Below are positions 8,294 through 15,644 of a stretch of 64,000 bases of DNA, piece after piece. Position numbers and translations under genes: made by a program. Location: NCBI GenBank assembly GCA_030754655.1, contig JASLZX010000002.1, positions 1 to 64,000 of the forward strand, given 5' to 3'. This DNA comes from UBA8886 sp002731655 (GTDB taxonomy: Archaea > Thermoplasmatota > Poseidoniia > MGIII > CG-Epi1). The stretch's first letter is position 1. Each line of letters starts with the position of its first letter. The notes under the pieces are model-generated. The model was not told the origin of the DNA and searched no databases. It saw only the letters and a list, made by a program, of their open reading frames with translations.

Positions 8294-8584
8294 TCAGGAC
8301 TTGATAATCGCCACGAGGAAGATTATCACGCCCACAATCGCGCCGGCGAAGCCGCCCGCGACCGCCAGCAGCGAATCCATCATCACTACCTCGGCCCAGG
8401 CGCCGCCCGCGAGTGACTGCGAGTTCCAGTACCAGAAGGCGATTGCGCCGAGCAGGATGAAGCCGAAACCGGCGTTACGCGTCTTCTTGCTCCCGTAGTA
8501 CGCGACAAGCGCACCCATTCCGAGCAGCACGATTGCGAAGCCGACCGTGAAGAGGGTCAGCGCCAACGTCATTTCTGCGCTCAT
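8294..8584 (-). CDS. Small three-helix membrane protein, unknown function
   Basis: A 96-residue protein with three hydrophobic segments: 8-29, about 37-50, and 72-93 (AGGFAGAIVGVIIFLVAI). The short loop YYGSKKTRNAGFG is basic. The start ATG overlaps the stop of the upstream gene (ATGA), so the pair is translationally coupled. The upstream partner has a similar arrangement (helix, YFGAGKSQQIGFG, helix), suggesting that the two are paralogues forming a membrane complex. No family is recognised. Confidence 0.7.
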   Translation of the reverse strand: MSAEMTLALTLFTVGFAIVLLGMGALVAYYGSKKTRNAGFGFILLGAIAFWYWNSQSLAGGAWAEVVMMDSLLAVAGGFAGAIVGVIIFLVAIIKS

Positions 8585-9081
8585 GCCTTGTCCTCCTTGT
8601 CAGTGTCCTCGGCGGGAGCGTCATCGCCGCCGTTGTCAGAATCCTCGTCGCTGTCCGCGGCTGCCAGTTCCTCTTCGAGCTTCTTCAGTTCCTCGTCGAG
8701 GTCCAGGTCCTCGAGGTCCTCAAGGTCGAGGTCTTCGAGGTCGTCGACCGTGTCGACCTGCATCAGGATGAAGAGTACTGCAACCATCCCGGCCCCCATG
8801 CCAACCATCGCCGCGATTGCCGCGATGAGGCCGTAGCGGAAGCTGGCCGCGTCGAAGGTCGCCGGGTCGATGTAGGTCTGGTGGTACTGCAGGCCCAGTA
8901 CAATTATCGCCATTACAATCAGCCCGAAGCCAATCTGCTGCGACTTGCCGGCACCGAAGTAGGCGGTGAACAGGCCTGAGCCGAGCGTAGCCAGCCCGAG
9001 GCCGAACAGGAATGCGGCTACGAAGAATTCAAAATTCCACGTGTAGCCCAGTAGTTCCATGCTGAGGTCCATAGTTATCAT
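8581..9081 (-). CDS. Membrane protein with acidic coiled-coil tail, unknown function
   Basis: A 166-residue protein. Three membrane helices (about 17-40, 50-65 and 83-107) are followed by an acidic repetitive cytoplasmic tail. The tail begins DTVDDLEDLDLEDLEDLDL near residue 110 and continues through a Glu-rich helix to a Asp/Glu/Ala/Gly end. The helix-YFGAGKSQQIGFG-helix part resembles the downstream gene at 8294-8584, with which it overlaps by 4 bases. Start ATG 9081; internal Met4 and Met8 are possible alternatives. The function is unknown; the coupling suggests a two-component membrane complex. Confidence 0.7.
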   Translation of the reverse strand: MITMDLSMELLGYTWNFEFFVAAFLFGLGLATLGSGLFTAYFGAGKSQQIGFGLIVMAIIVLGLQYHQTYIDPATFDAASFRYGLIAAIAAMVGMGAGMVAVLFILMQVDTVDDLEDLDLEDLEDLDLDEELKKLEEELAAADSDEDSDNGGDDAPAEDTDKEDKA

Positions 9082-9089
9082 CCGGCGAT

Positions 9090-9377
9090 TTAGCTGTGCT
9101 TTATTAGGCTACTGTCTGAAGCGGCGGCGGCCTCAGTCGGCCATTCAAGCTTGGTCGCCGGGTGGGTCTGCGTGTCCTGAACTCCCTCGACGGTACGAAT
9201 CTTCTGCACCACCACCTGCCCTAGGTCGTAGAAATCGCCGGTGTTGACCTTGGCCATCAGGTCGAACTCGCCAAACAGCGGGTGCAGCTCCACGATTTCC
9301 TTTACGCTGCCGAGCGCCTCGTACACTTGCTGCTCCTTGGAGGGCTCGGTTTTGATGAGTATAAAGCCGACTGCCAT
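9090..9377 (-). CDS. Stand-alone Lrp/AsnC-type ligand-binding (RAM) domain protein
   Basis: At 95 residues it matches the C-terminal effector domain of Lrp/AsnC regulators but has no helix-turn-helix. It shows the beta-alpha-beta pattern (AVGFILIKTEPSKEQQVYEALG, then VKEIVELHPLFGEFDLMAKV, then GVQDTQTHPATK). Such free-standing domains are common in Archaea and may bind amino acids or form mixed oligomers with DNA-binding Lrp proteins. It lies 8 bases upstream of the membrane protein pair on the same strand; a functional link is not shown. Confidence 0.85.
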   Translation of the reverse strand: MAVGFILIKTEPSKEQQVYEALGSVKEIVELHPLFGEFDLMAKVNTGDFYDLGQVVVQKIRTVEGVQDTQTHPATKLEWPTEAAAASDSSLIKHS

Positions 9378-9447
9378 ACCTCCCGATTCTGGGCGGATTT
9401 AAGCCGGTTTGCCTCTCGACGATGGCGGCGTCGTGAATAGGGGTAAC

Positions 9448-9456
9448 CTTATATAG
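9448..9456 (+). promoter_or_regulatory. TATA box of the 76-residue repeat protein gene
   Basis: CTTATATAG, preceded by GGGTAAC, lies 34-42 bases before ATG 9490 in otherwise GC-rich DNA. A very similar GGGTAACCC-TTATA element precedes the gene at 12072. Confidence 0.7.
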
Positions 9457-9489
9457 GGCAAAATACGCCTGCTGTTTCAGTGATTCCCA

Positions 9490-9720
9490 ATGGCTGAAGT
9501 AGTCAAATCAACTGGAGTAAGCAAGCAGGCCGGGTACCTCTATTACCTGGGCAAGGACGGACACGTCTGGAGAACCATGATGGCCCGTGGCGGAAAGAAG
9601 ACTGGTGGCGGCCCCGAAATGGTCGCGACTGCTGGCGTCTCGAGGGAAGACGGCTATCTGTACTACATCGATAAGAGTGGCGATGTAAGCCGATCCCCGA
9701 TGGCGCGAGGCCGCCGCTAG
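9490..9720 (+). CDS. Small protein made of two YLYY repeats, unknown function
   Basis: A 76-residue soluble basic protein consisting of two similar halves. The first has GVSKQAGYLYYLGKDGHVWR and MMARGGKK; the second has GVSREDGYLYYIDKSGDVSR and PMARGRR. Conserved positions are GV, GYLYY, a K..G.V.R core and the MARG end, which suggests a small beta-hairpin repeat with a basic tail. It has its own strong-looking TATA box and is monocistronic. I cannot name its function; nucleic-acid binding is possible from its charge but unproven. Confidence 0.8.
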   Translation: MAEVVKSTGVSKQAGYLYYLGKDGHVWRTMMARGGKKTGGGPEMVATAGVSREDGYLYYIDKSGDVSRSPMARGRR

Positions 9721-9793
9721 GTCTGTCGTCGAGAAGGCGGCAGCCAGTCCTTTTTGCCCGTCCCCTTTGGCTGGGCCAGCGCAATTCATTTTT

Positions 9794-9876
9794 GCAGAGG
9801 TCGCCTAGCCCGGTATGGCGCCGGCCTTGAAAGCCGGTGAGCATCGCTCACGGGGGTTCAAATCCCTCCCTCTGCG
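9794..9876 (+). tRNA. tRNA-Ser (anticodon TGA)
   Basis: The acceptor GCAGAGG pairs perfectly with CCTCTGC. The anticodon stem CCGGC/GCCGG encloses loop CTTGAAA with anticodon TGA, reading UCA. A long variable arm (GAGC-ATC-GCTC) identifies a class II tRNA, and the T loop is TTCAAAT. The discriminator is G at 9876, with CCA encoded at 9877-9879. A T-rich tract (9881-9898) follows and probably terminates transcription. Confidence 0.95.
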
Positions 9877-9903
9877 CCACTATTTTCTTTTTATTTTGGT
9901 CGA

Positions 9904-9939
9904 GCAATCGGTCGCTGGCGCTAGCCAGCGACCGATTGC
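9904..9939. terminator. Perfect 16-bp inverted repeat (hairpin) between tRNA-Ser and thrS
   Basis: The arms GCAATCGGTCGCTGGC and GCCAGCGACCGATTGC are exact reverse complements around a 4-base GCTA loop. The hairpin sits between the T-tract after tRNA-Ser and the 3' end of thrS, so it could end or stabilise transcripts from both sides. It could also be a protein-binding palindrome or a mobile-element remnant. Archaeal termination mainly uses T-tracts, so the hairpin's role is uncertain. Confidence 0.55.
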
Positions 9940-9998
9940 GTCATGAGTAAAGCGAACAGTTTTGCGATGGCACAGCCGTCTGAAAAGACTGCTTCGGA

Positions 9999-11951
9999 CT
10001 ACTCACCCGACACGAGCCGCAGCTCCGGACTGCGGTTCGTGACCTCGGCGGCGAGGGCCACGACGAAGTCGGCGAGCGGGACGCCATTGCGCTGCCCCCC
10101 GTCGCGGGCACGGATGCCGACGGTGTTGCCCGCGACCTCTTCGTCGCCGAGGATGAGCATGTAGGCCGGACGCATCTTGCGGTGCGTGCGGATTTTCTTG
10201 CCGATGGTGTGATCCGAGTCGTCGATCCGCACACGGATGCCGGCTGCCGCCAGCGCATCACGTACCTTTGCGGCATAGTCGCGGTGCTTTTCGGAGATGG
10301 TGATGACCTGCACCTGCACCGGCGCGAGCCAGGCCGGGAAGTTGCCCATCCACTGCTCGGTGAGGAACGCGACGAAGCGCTCGTGGGTCGATAGCGGCGC
10401 GCGGTGGATGACGAACACCTCGCCGTTCTCCGTGCCTGTTTCGTCCATGAAGCCCAGCCCGAAGCGCTCCTTGGCGGCGAAGTCGAGCTGGATTGTCGCT
10501 ATCGACTCCTCGCGGCCGAGCGCGGTGGTGAACTGGATGTCGACCTTCGGTCCGTAGAAGGCCGCTTCGCCGATGGCTTCCTCGTATTCGACGCCGAGGT
10601 CGTCGAGGATGCCCTGCAGGTGGTCCTGCGTCGCTTCCCAGTTTTCGGGCTGGTCTATGTATTTCTCCCTCTTTTCGGGGTCCCAGAGCGAGAGGCGAAA
10701 GCTGTAGTCGTTGAAGCCGAAGGTGGCGTAGTAGTCCTGTGCCATGCGAATGTTGGCTGCTATTTCGGCGGCGACTTGCTCGAGCGTGCAGTAGATGTGC
10801 GCGTCATTCATCGAGAGCATGCGCACGCGCAGCAGCCCGCTGAGCGTTCCCGAGAGCTCGTTGCGGTAGACGGTGCCGTATTCAGCGATGCGCAGTGGCA
10901 GCTCGCGGTAGCTGCGCTTGCGATGGCGGAAGACCAGGTGGTGCATGGGGCAGTTCATCGCCTTCAGGTAGTAGGTGCCGTCGTCCATCTCCATCGGTGG
11001 ATACATCGAGTCGGCGTAGTGCGGCAGGTGGCCGCTCGCCTCGAAGAGCTGCTGCTTGCCGAGGACCGGCGTCGCGATGCGGACGTAGCCGTACGCCTCC
11101 TCGGTCTCGACCGCGTAGCGCTCGATTTCGTCCTTGAGCACCTCGCCGTGCGGGAGCCAGATAGGCAGCCCCTTGCCGAGCAGCTCGTCAATCATGTAGA
11201 GTTCCATCTCGCGGCCGATTTTGCGGTGGTCGCGCTTCGCCGCTTCCTCGAGCTGGCGCTCGCGGGTCCGGAGGCCATCCTTCGTCGCGTAGCAGAGGCC
11301 GTAGATGCGCACCAGCGACTCGCGTTCGCGGTCGGCGCGCCAGTAGGCCTGGCTGGTGCTGGTGAGATTGAACCAGCGCAGGTGCGCCGTGCTGGGAACG
11401 TGCGGGCCGCGACATAGATCAACGAAGTCGCCCTGCCGGTAGGCAGACGAGCCGACGTCGTGGCCGAGCTTGTCGTCGAGGATTTCGAGCTTGAACTGGT
11501 TATCGCCAAACAGCTTGCGCAGCGCGGCGTTGTCGAGCTCCTCGCGCTCGAGCTTGAGGTTCTGCTTCACCAGCTGCTTCATGCGCTTCCCGATGGCGCG
11601 CAGCTGTTCCTCGCTGACCGGCTCCATGTGGAAGTCGTAGTAGAAACCGTGCTCGATGGGCGGACCGATGGCCGGCTTCGCGTCGGGATGGAGCTCAGTG
11701 ACGGCCTGCGCCAGCAGGTGCGCGCACGAATGGCGCAGGATGTAGAGCCCCGCGTCGGACTCTCCGGGGATGGGGGCGACAGTGCAGTCGCCGTCGAGGG
11801 GATGCGAGAAGTCGCGCTCCTCGCCATCGACGAGCGCTGCAACCGCGCCGGACTTGCGTCCGTGGACGTTGGCGATGACCTCGCCGGCGGTGATACCGCG
11901 AGTGTATTCGTGGACTGCTTCGGCTCCGACATCAACGGTAATCATCGCCAT
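9999..11951 (-). CDS. thrS: Threonyl-tRNA synthetase, bacterial type
   Basis: Charges tRNA-Thr. The 650 residues have the bacterial/eukaryotic domain order. An N-terminal TGS domain (1-62) is followed by the second additional (editing) domain with HSCAHLLAQA near 74-83. Then come the class II catalytic core with MNCPMHH (zinc Cys) and EYGTVYRNELSG, and a C-terminal anticodon-binding domain (VQVITISEKHRDYA onward). Most Archaea instead carry a ThrRS with a D-Tyr-deacylase-like editing domain, so this looks like an old transfer from Bacteria. The start is ATG 11951 (ATG 11945 is also possible). It is single and divergent from the gene at 12072. Confidence 0.96.
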   Translation of the reverse strand: MAMITVDVGAEAVHEYTRGITAGEVIANVHGRKSGAVAALVDGEERDFSHPLDGDCTVAPIPGESDAGLYILRHSCAHLLAQAVTELHPDAKPAIGPPIEHGFYYDFHMEPVSEEQLRAIGKRMKQLVKQNLKLEREELDNAALRKLFGDNQFKLEILDDKLGHDVGSSAYRQGDFVDLCRGPHVPSTAHLRWFNLTSTSQAYWRADRERESLVRIYGLCYATKDGLRTRERQLEEAAKRDHRKIGREMELYMIDELLGKGLPIWLPHGEVLKDEIERYAVETEEAYGYVRIATPVLGKQQLFEASGHLPHYADSMYPPMEMDDGTYYLKAMNCPMHHLVFRHRKRSYRELPLRIAEYGTVYRNELSGTLSGLLRVRMLSMNDAHIYCTLEQVAAEIAANIRMAQDYYATFGFNDYSFRLSLWDPEKREKYIDQPENWEATQDHLQGILDDLGVEYEEAIGEAAFYGPKVDIQFTTALGREESIATIQLDFAAKERFGLGFMDETGTENGEVFVIHRAPLSTHERFVAFLTEQWMGNFPAWLAPVQVQVITISEKHRDYAAKVRDALAAAGIRVRIDDSDHTIGKKIRTHRKMRPAYMLILGDEEVAGNTVGIRARDGGQRNGVPLADFVVALAAEVTNRSPELRLVSGE

Positions 11952-12033
11952 TCAGTCGCCTCCCGGCATGCAGTGCGCCAGCCGCATGTTTCCGCGACGC
12001 GGCTCCCGGATAAAGGGCTGCCCCCGGGTAACC

Positions 12034-12040
12034 CTTATAC
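12034..12040 (+). promoter_or_regulatory. TATA-like element upstream of 12072 gene
   Basis: CTTATAC follows GGGTAACC in the 120-base divergent spacer between thrS and the gene at 12072. It lies 32-38 bases before the ATG, matching archaeal promoter spacing. Confidence 0.55.
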
Positions 12041-12071
12041 CAAGTCGAGAGTGCTCGGCGCCCGTCGAACC

Positions 12072-12779
12072 ATGGCTCGCAGGAAGAAACAGGGACGCAA
12101 GCGCCAACCGCCGGCCGGTGGCCGTCCGGTGCTGCTGCTGATGGCGGTCTCGATTATCGTGGTGTTGGCAATCATCTTTCTGACTGTGCTCGGCGTCATC
12201 GACTCCGGCTTCGCTGCGGTGCTGGCGATGACGTTGCTGGCGGCAATCTTCTTCCTGATGTGGCTGCGCACCTCTGCCCCGCAGGGTGGCGACCAGCGGC
12301 GCAAGCGGCGGCGGCGCAAGCCCTCAATTGACGCGGTTGCCGGTCCGCCCGCCGTTACTACGGCCGCCGGCGCGGTGCCCGCACCGGCGGCCGCGCAACC
12401 GCGTGTCCCGCTCCCCCCGCGCCCGGTGCGTGCTGCGCGCCGGCGGCGTGAATACGTCAGCTATCCCGTTTTTGTCGGCGGCGGCGATTACGCCGACACC
12501 TACGTCCAGGTCGACAAGGACACCGTGCTGAAGCTGCGCAACGAGATGACGCCTGATGAAGGCATGGCGCAGCTCCCCGGCCGCCGCATGGCCGCTTTCC
12601 CGGACCCGCAGAAGGCGGCCGAGGCTGCCAAGCCGGCGGTGGCCGAAGCAGTGGCGGTCGCAGCAGAACCGGTGGCGGTCGCAGCAGAATCGGTGGCGAT
12701 CGTGGCCACGCCCGTGGCGGCCGAAGCGGTCGCGGTAGTCGAGGAAAAAGAGGAAGATTTCGACTTCGACTGGGAGTGA
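12072..12779 (+). CDS. Two-helix membrane protein with Arg-rich and Ala/Val-repeat regions
   Basis: A 235-residue protein without a recognised family. A basic N-terminus (MARRKKQGRKR) precedes two membrane helices (about 20-43 and 48-67). Next come an Arg/Lys-rich stretch (RRKRRRRK), a Pro/Ala linker, a short ordered part containing YVSYPVFVGGGDYADTYVQV, then Ala/Val/Glu repeats and an acidic-aromatic end DFDFDWE. The same frame is open far upstream, antisense to thrS, but codon use and the promoter at 12034 support the start at 12072. The repeats (21-bp DNA units at 12651) suggest a flexible tail. Confidence 0.7.
   Translation: MARRKKQGRKRQPPAGGRPVLLLMAVSIIVVLAIIFLTVLGVIDSGFAAVLAMTLLAAIFFLMWLRTSAPQGGDQRRKRRRRKPSIDAVAGPPAVTTAAGAVPAPAAAQPRVPLPPRPVRAARRRREYVSYPVFVGGGDYADTYVQVDKDTVLKLRNEMTPDEGMAQLPGRRMAAFPDPQKAAEAAKPAVAEAVAVAAEPVAVAAESVAIVATPVAAEAVAVVEEKEEDFDFDWE
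12651..12692 (+). repeat. 21-bp tandem repeat, two copies plus partial third
   Basis: Units 12651-12671 and 12672-12692 differ at one base (GTGGCGGTCGCAGCAGAACC then G, versus AAT). A third unit begins GTGGCGATCG. They encode VAVAAE(P/S) repeats in the C-terminal tail of the 12072 protein and are a likely site of length variation. Confidence 0.75.
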
Positions 12780-12798
12780 AACCGCTTTTAGGGGGCCC

Positions 12799-13557
12799 TT
12801 GGCGCTGCCCGCGCGTTTGGAAGTCTACCAGCGATTGCGGAAATTGCGCCGCGAGCGGCCGTTGCACCTGACGCTGCTCGACCCCGGCAAGAGCGATACC
12901 ACTACCATCGGGCGCATGGCGCGCGGCGCAGCCGAGGCGGGCACCGACGTCATCATGGTCGGCGGTTCGACCGGCCTCTCGCTCGACCGGGTCGACATGG
13001 CGGTGGTCGAAATCAAGGAGCAGTCGCACCTGCCGGTAATCCTTTTCCCGACCGTTGCCAAGGCAGTTTCCACAAAGGCGGACGCGATTTTCTTCATGTC
13101 GCTGCTCAACAGCACCGAGCGGCGCTTCCTCGTCGGCGAACAGATTGCGAGCGCCGCGATGGTCCACCAGTCGGGGCTCCAGCCGCTCTCGATGGCTTAC
13201 CTGATTGTCGAGCCCGGCATGGCCGCGGCACGCGTCGGCAAGGCGAAGCCGCTGCCGCGCGACGACCCGGCGCCGGCGGTCGCGCACGCGATGGCGGGCG
13301 AGCTGTTCGGCATGCGTTTCATCTACCTTGAGGCGGGCTCAGGCGCCAGCCAGCCGGTGCCGCCGGCGCTTGTCGCCGCCGTCCGCGAGGCAATCAAGGC
13401 GCTGCTGATTGTCGGTGGTGGCATCCGCACCGTCGATTCGGCTGCCGCGGCGGTGGCGGCAGGCGCCGATATGGTGGTGACGGGAACGCTGGTCGAACGC
13501 GCGTCAATGGTCAAGGAGGAGCTGCAGCCCATTATCGGAGCGGTGCACGCCGACTGA
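12799..13557 (+). CDS. Geranylgeranylglyceryl phosphate synthase
   Basis: Makes the first ether bond of archaeal lipids by joining sn-glycerol-1-phosphate and geranylgeranyl diphosphate. The TIM-barrel protein has 252 residues with family motifs: LHLTLLDPGKS near 24-34, DVIMVGGSTGLS near 49-60, LPVILFPT, AIFFMSLLNS, FIYLEAGSGA, LLIVGGGIRT and DMVVTGTLVE. The start TTG at 12799 fits the family N-terminus; no suitable ATG or GTG exists before the first conserved strand. The next gene follows directly at 13558. Confidence 0.95.
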   Translation: MALPARLEVYQRLRKLRRERPLHLTLLDPGKSDTTTIGRMARGAAEAGTDVIMVGGSTGLSLDRVDMAVVEIKEQSHLPVILFPTVAKAVSTKADAIFFMSLLNSTERRFLVGEQIASAAMVHQSGLQPLSMAYLIVEPGMAAARVGKAKPLPRDDPAPAVAHAMAGELFGMRFIYLEAGSGASQPVPPALVAAVREAIKALLIVGGGIRTVDSAAAAVAAGADMVVTGTLVERASMVKEELQPIIGAVHAD

Positions 13558-15309
13558 ATGGATCCCAAGCTAGTGGTCGACCCCGATGTGCCGCCCCCCG
13601 CGCGGCTCTCGGGCTACCTGCTGCACACGCCGCGCCACGAGTTGAGCGGTGCGCTCTTCGCAGCCGCAACGCTGGCGCTGGCGGTCATCGGGCTGCGCGA
13701 CTTCCCACTCATCACCGAGGCGGTCTCCGACCGGCTGCTGCTCGGCGCGGTCACGCTGGCGCTGCCGCCGCTGCTGGTCGCAACGCTCGCCGCCAACCTC
13801 GCGTGGGCGTGGGACGGTCGCTACCCGCTGCGCTACGGCTTGCAGACTGGCGCGACCGGCGCGCTGATTATGCTCTTCTGCACCCTCGCTGGCGGTGAGT
13901 GGTGGTTCTCGACGATGGGCGGGCTGGCGTTCGGCGTCGGCGCGACCGGCGGGCTCTGGTATCTCACGCTGCGCACCCACGGCTCCGCGCCGGGCTGGGT
14001 CGCCCTTTCGCTCGCGATGGTGGCGCCGCTGGCGTCGCTGTGGGGGCTCTTCGGCGACAACTCCGAGCACTGGCTTAATGTCGGCCTCGTTTCGCTGGTC
14101 ACGTTCACCGCCGCCAGTTACGGCTTCCTCTTCTTCGTCGACACCCCCTATCAGCGTGCGGTCGGCATTTCGGGCATGCGGCACATGGCGGCGTTCATCG
14201 AATTCTACTCGACCGGCGACGGGCGGCGGCTGACGCGCGCCTTGCGGGAAATCTGCCAGACGGTGCGCGTCGAGAGCGGCTGGGCGTCGCTGCGCCGCGA
14301 CGGGGAGCCGCTGGCGTTCCTCGCTATCCCCGGGCTGCACCCTGGCCCACTCGGCGAACTGGGTGGCAGCAACCTGCCGTCGAAGATTGATCCCGAACTC
14401 CCTGGTCTCGGCTTCGCGCTGCATGGCGCGACGACCAACGACCAGAACCCGCTGCGCGCCGAGGACGTCAATCGCATCGGCAATGCGATGGCGGAGGCGG
14501 CCGCCGACGCCGCGCACGGTGGCGGCGGCCGCCCCGCCGCGTCGGCCGGCACGGTACCGGACGCGCACGCGCTCGGTCTTGGGGAAGACTTGCTGCTCTT
14601 CGCCGAGCCGGACGACAGCGATGATATCCACCCCGCGCTTGGCTCAATCCTCGAAGGCAGCGCCACCCGCGGCGACGGCGAGCGGCTGCTCGTCGACCTG
14701 CACAACCAGGAGGGCTGGGGCCGCCCCCCGCTACCGGTCGGCACCGACGCCGGTAGTGCCTTGGCAGAGGCGATGGGCGCGGCGGCCGAGCGCTGCCGCG
14801 CCGCTCCCGTCGGTGAACTGCGCGCCGGAGTCGCGCGACTGCCTGGCGAGGACCTGGAGCACGGCATCGGCCCCGGTGGGCTGCGCGTGCTCGCGCTCGA
14901 AACGGGCGGCGCGACCAGCGCGCTGCTGCTGTGGGACGCCAACGGCTTCGCCCCCGGCATGAACGCCGCCTTGCGGGAGGGCCTCGCCGGCAGCGTCGAT
15001 ACGCTGCTGCTGGCGACGACCGATAACCATTACGTCAACATCCGCCCCGGCGGCCACAACCCGCTCTCGGGCGTCGACTTCATTCTCCCTGCGGCGCAGG
15101 CGGCGCTGGCGGAGGCGCTGGCGGACCTCGCGCCGGCCGAGAGCGCGATGGGGCGCGTCACGGTCGACGCCGTCGAAATCCTGGGGCAGGGGATGCAGGA
15201 CCGCATCTCGGCCGCCGCGAACGCCGTCGTGCAGGTTGCGCGTTTCTCATGGCTCCCGCTCTACGGCTCGGCGGCGATGTTCTGCATGCTGCTGTCGCCG
15301 TACCTGTAA
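13558..15309 (+). CDS. DUF2070-family integral membrane protein
   Basis: A 583-residue archaeal membrane protein. The first ~200 residues hold about seven membrane helices. The soluble remainder has the DUF2070 signatures IPGLHPGPLGELGGSNLP, HGATTNDQNP, LLVDLHNQEGWG and LATTDNHYVN with PGGHNP. The conserved His and Asp residues suggest a metal-dependent or hydrolase-like site, but the family has no established activity that I know. A hydrophobic segment ends the protein. ATG 13558 abuts the stop of GGGP synthase, so the two are cotranscribed. It converges with rps10, three bases apart. Confidence 0.85.
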   Translation: MDPKLVVDPDVPPPARLSGYLLHTPRHELSGALFAAATLALAVIGLRDFPLITEAVSDRLLLGAVTLALPPLLVATLAANLAWAWDGRYPLRYGLQTGATGALIMLFCTLAGGEWWFSTMGGLAFGVGATGGLWYLTLRTHGSAPGWVALSLAMVAPLASLWGLFGDNSEHWLNVGLVSLVTFTAASYGFLFFVDTPYQRAVGISGMRHMAAFIEFYSTGDGRRLTRALREICQTVRVESGWASLRRDGEPLAFLAIPGLHPGPLGELGGSNLPSKIDPELPGLGFALHGATTNDQNPLRAEDVNRIGNAMAEAAADAAHGGGGRPAASAGTVPDAHALGLGEDLLLFAEPDDSDDIHPALGSILEGSATRGDGERLLVDLHNQEGWGRPPLPVGTDAGSALAEAMGAAAERCRAAPVGELRAGVARLPGEDLEHGIGPGGLRVLALETGGATSALLLWDANGFAPGMNAALREGLAGSVDTLLLATTDNHYVNIRPGGHNPLSGVDFILPAAQAALAEALADLAPAESAMGRVTVDAVEILGQGMQDRISAAANAVVQVARFSWLPLYGSAAMFCMLLSPYL

Positions 15310-15312
15310 GCG

Positions 15313-15636
15313 CTACTTCGACTGAATCTGGATTGATATCTTGACGCCGTCGGGTATTTGGATGCGCATCAGCTGGCGCAGCGCGCGGTCGTCGGCGTCA
15401 ATATAGATGAGTCGCTTGTGGAGCCGCGCTTCCCAGCGGTCCCACGTCTCGGAGCCTTCGCCGTCGGGGGATTTCCGTACGGGCACGCGCAGCTTGCGCG
15501 TCGGGAGCGGAATCGGGCCGGTCATCTGGACGCCGGTGCGGTCAGAGATGGTGCGAATCTGCTCGCAGACCAAGTCAACCGAGCCGTGGTCGAGGGCGTG
15601 CAGGGAGATGCAGGCCCGTGTATCTCCCTTCGCCAT
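15313..15636 (-). CDS. rps10: Small-subunit ribosomal protein uS10
   Basis: A 107-residue 30S protein. It shows ARACISLHALDHG-like and CEQIRTISDRTGVQMTGPIPLPTRKLRVPVRK, then the DRWEARLHKRLIYIDA core, all typical of archaeal S10. It is the last gene of the operon rps12-rps7-EF2-EF1A-rps10, 8 bases after the EF-1A stop, with a TGAGGA ribosome-binding sequence inside the gap. This order is conserved across Archaea. Confidence 0.97.
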   Translation of the reverse strand: MAKGDTRACISLHALDHGSVDLVCEQIRTISDRTGVQMTGPIPLPTRKLRVPVRKSPDGEGSETWDRWEARLHKRLIYIDADDRALRQLMRIQIPDGVKISIQIQSK

Positions 15637-15644
15637 TCCTCAGT

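Noticed and set aside
8700..8760. Short tandem repeat in DNA (GAGGTCCTCGAGG-like units) as a possible CRISPR
   Set aside because: It encodes the DLEDL acidic repeats of the membrane protein; there are no spacers.
11460..12071. Upstream continuation of the 12072 reading frame, antisense to thrS
   Set aside because: The frame is open only because of GC-rich codon structure of thrS on the other strand; promoter and hydrophobic N-terminus place the start at 12072.
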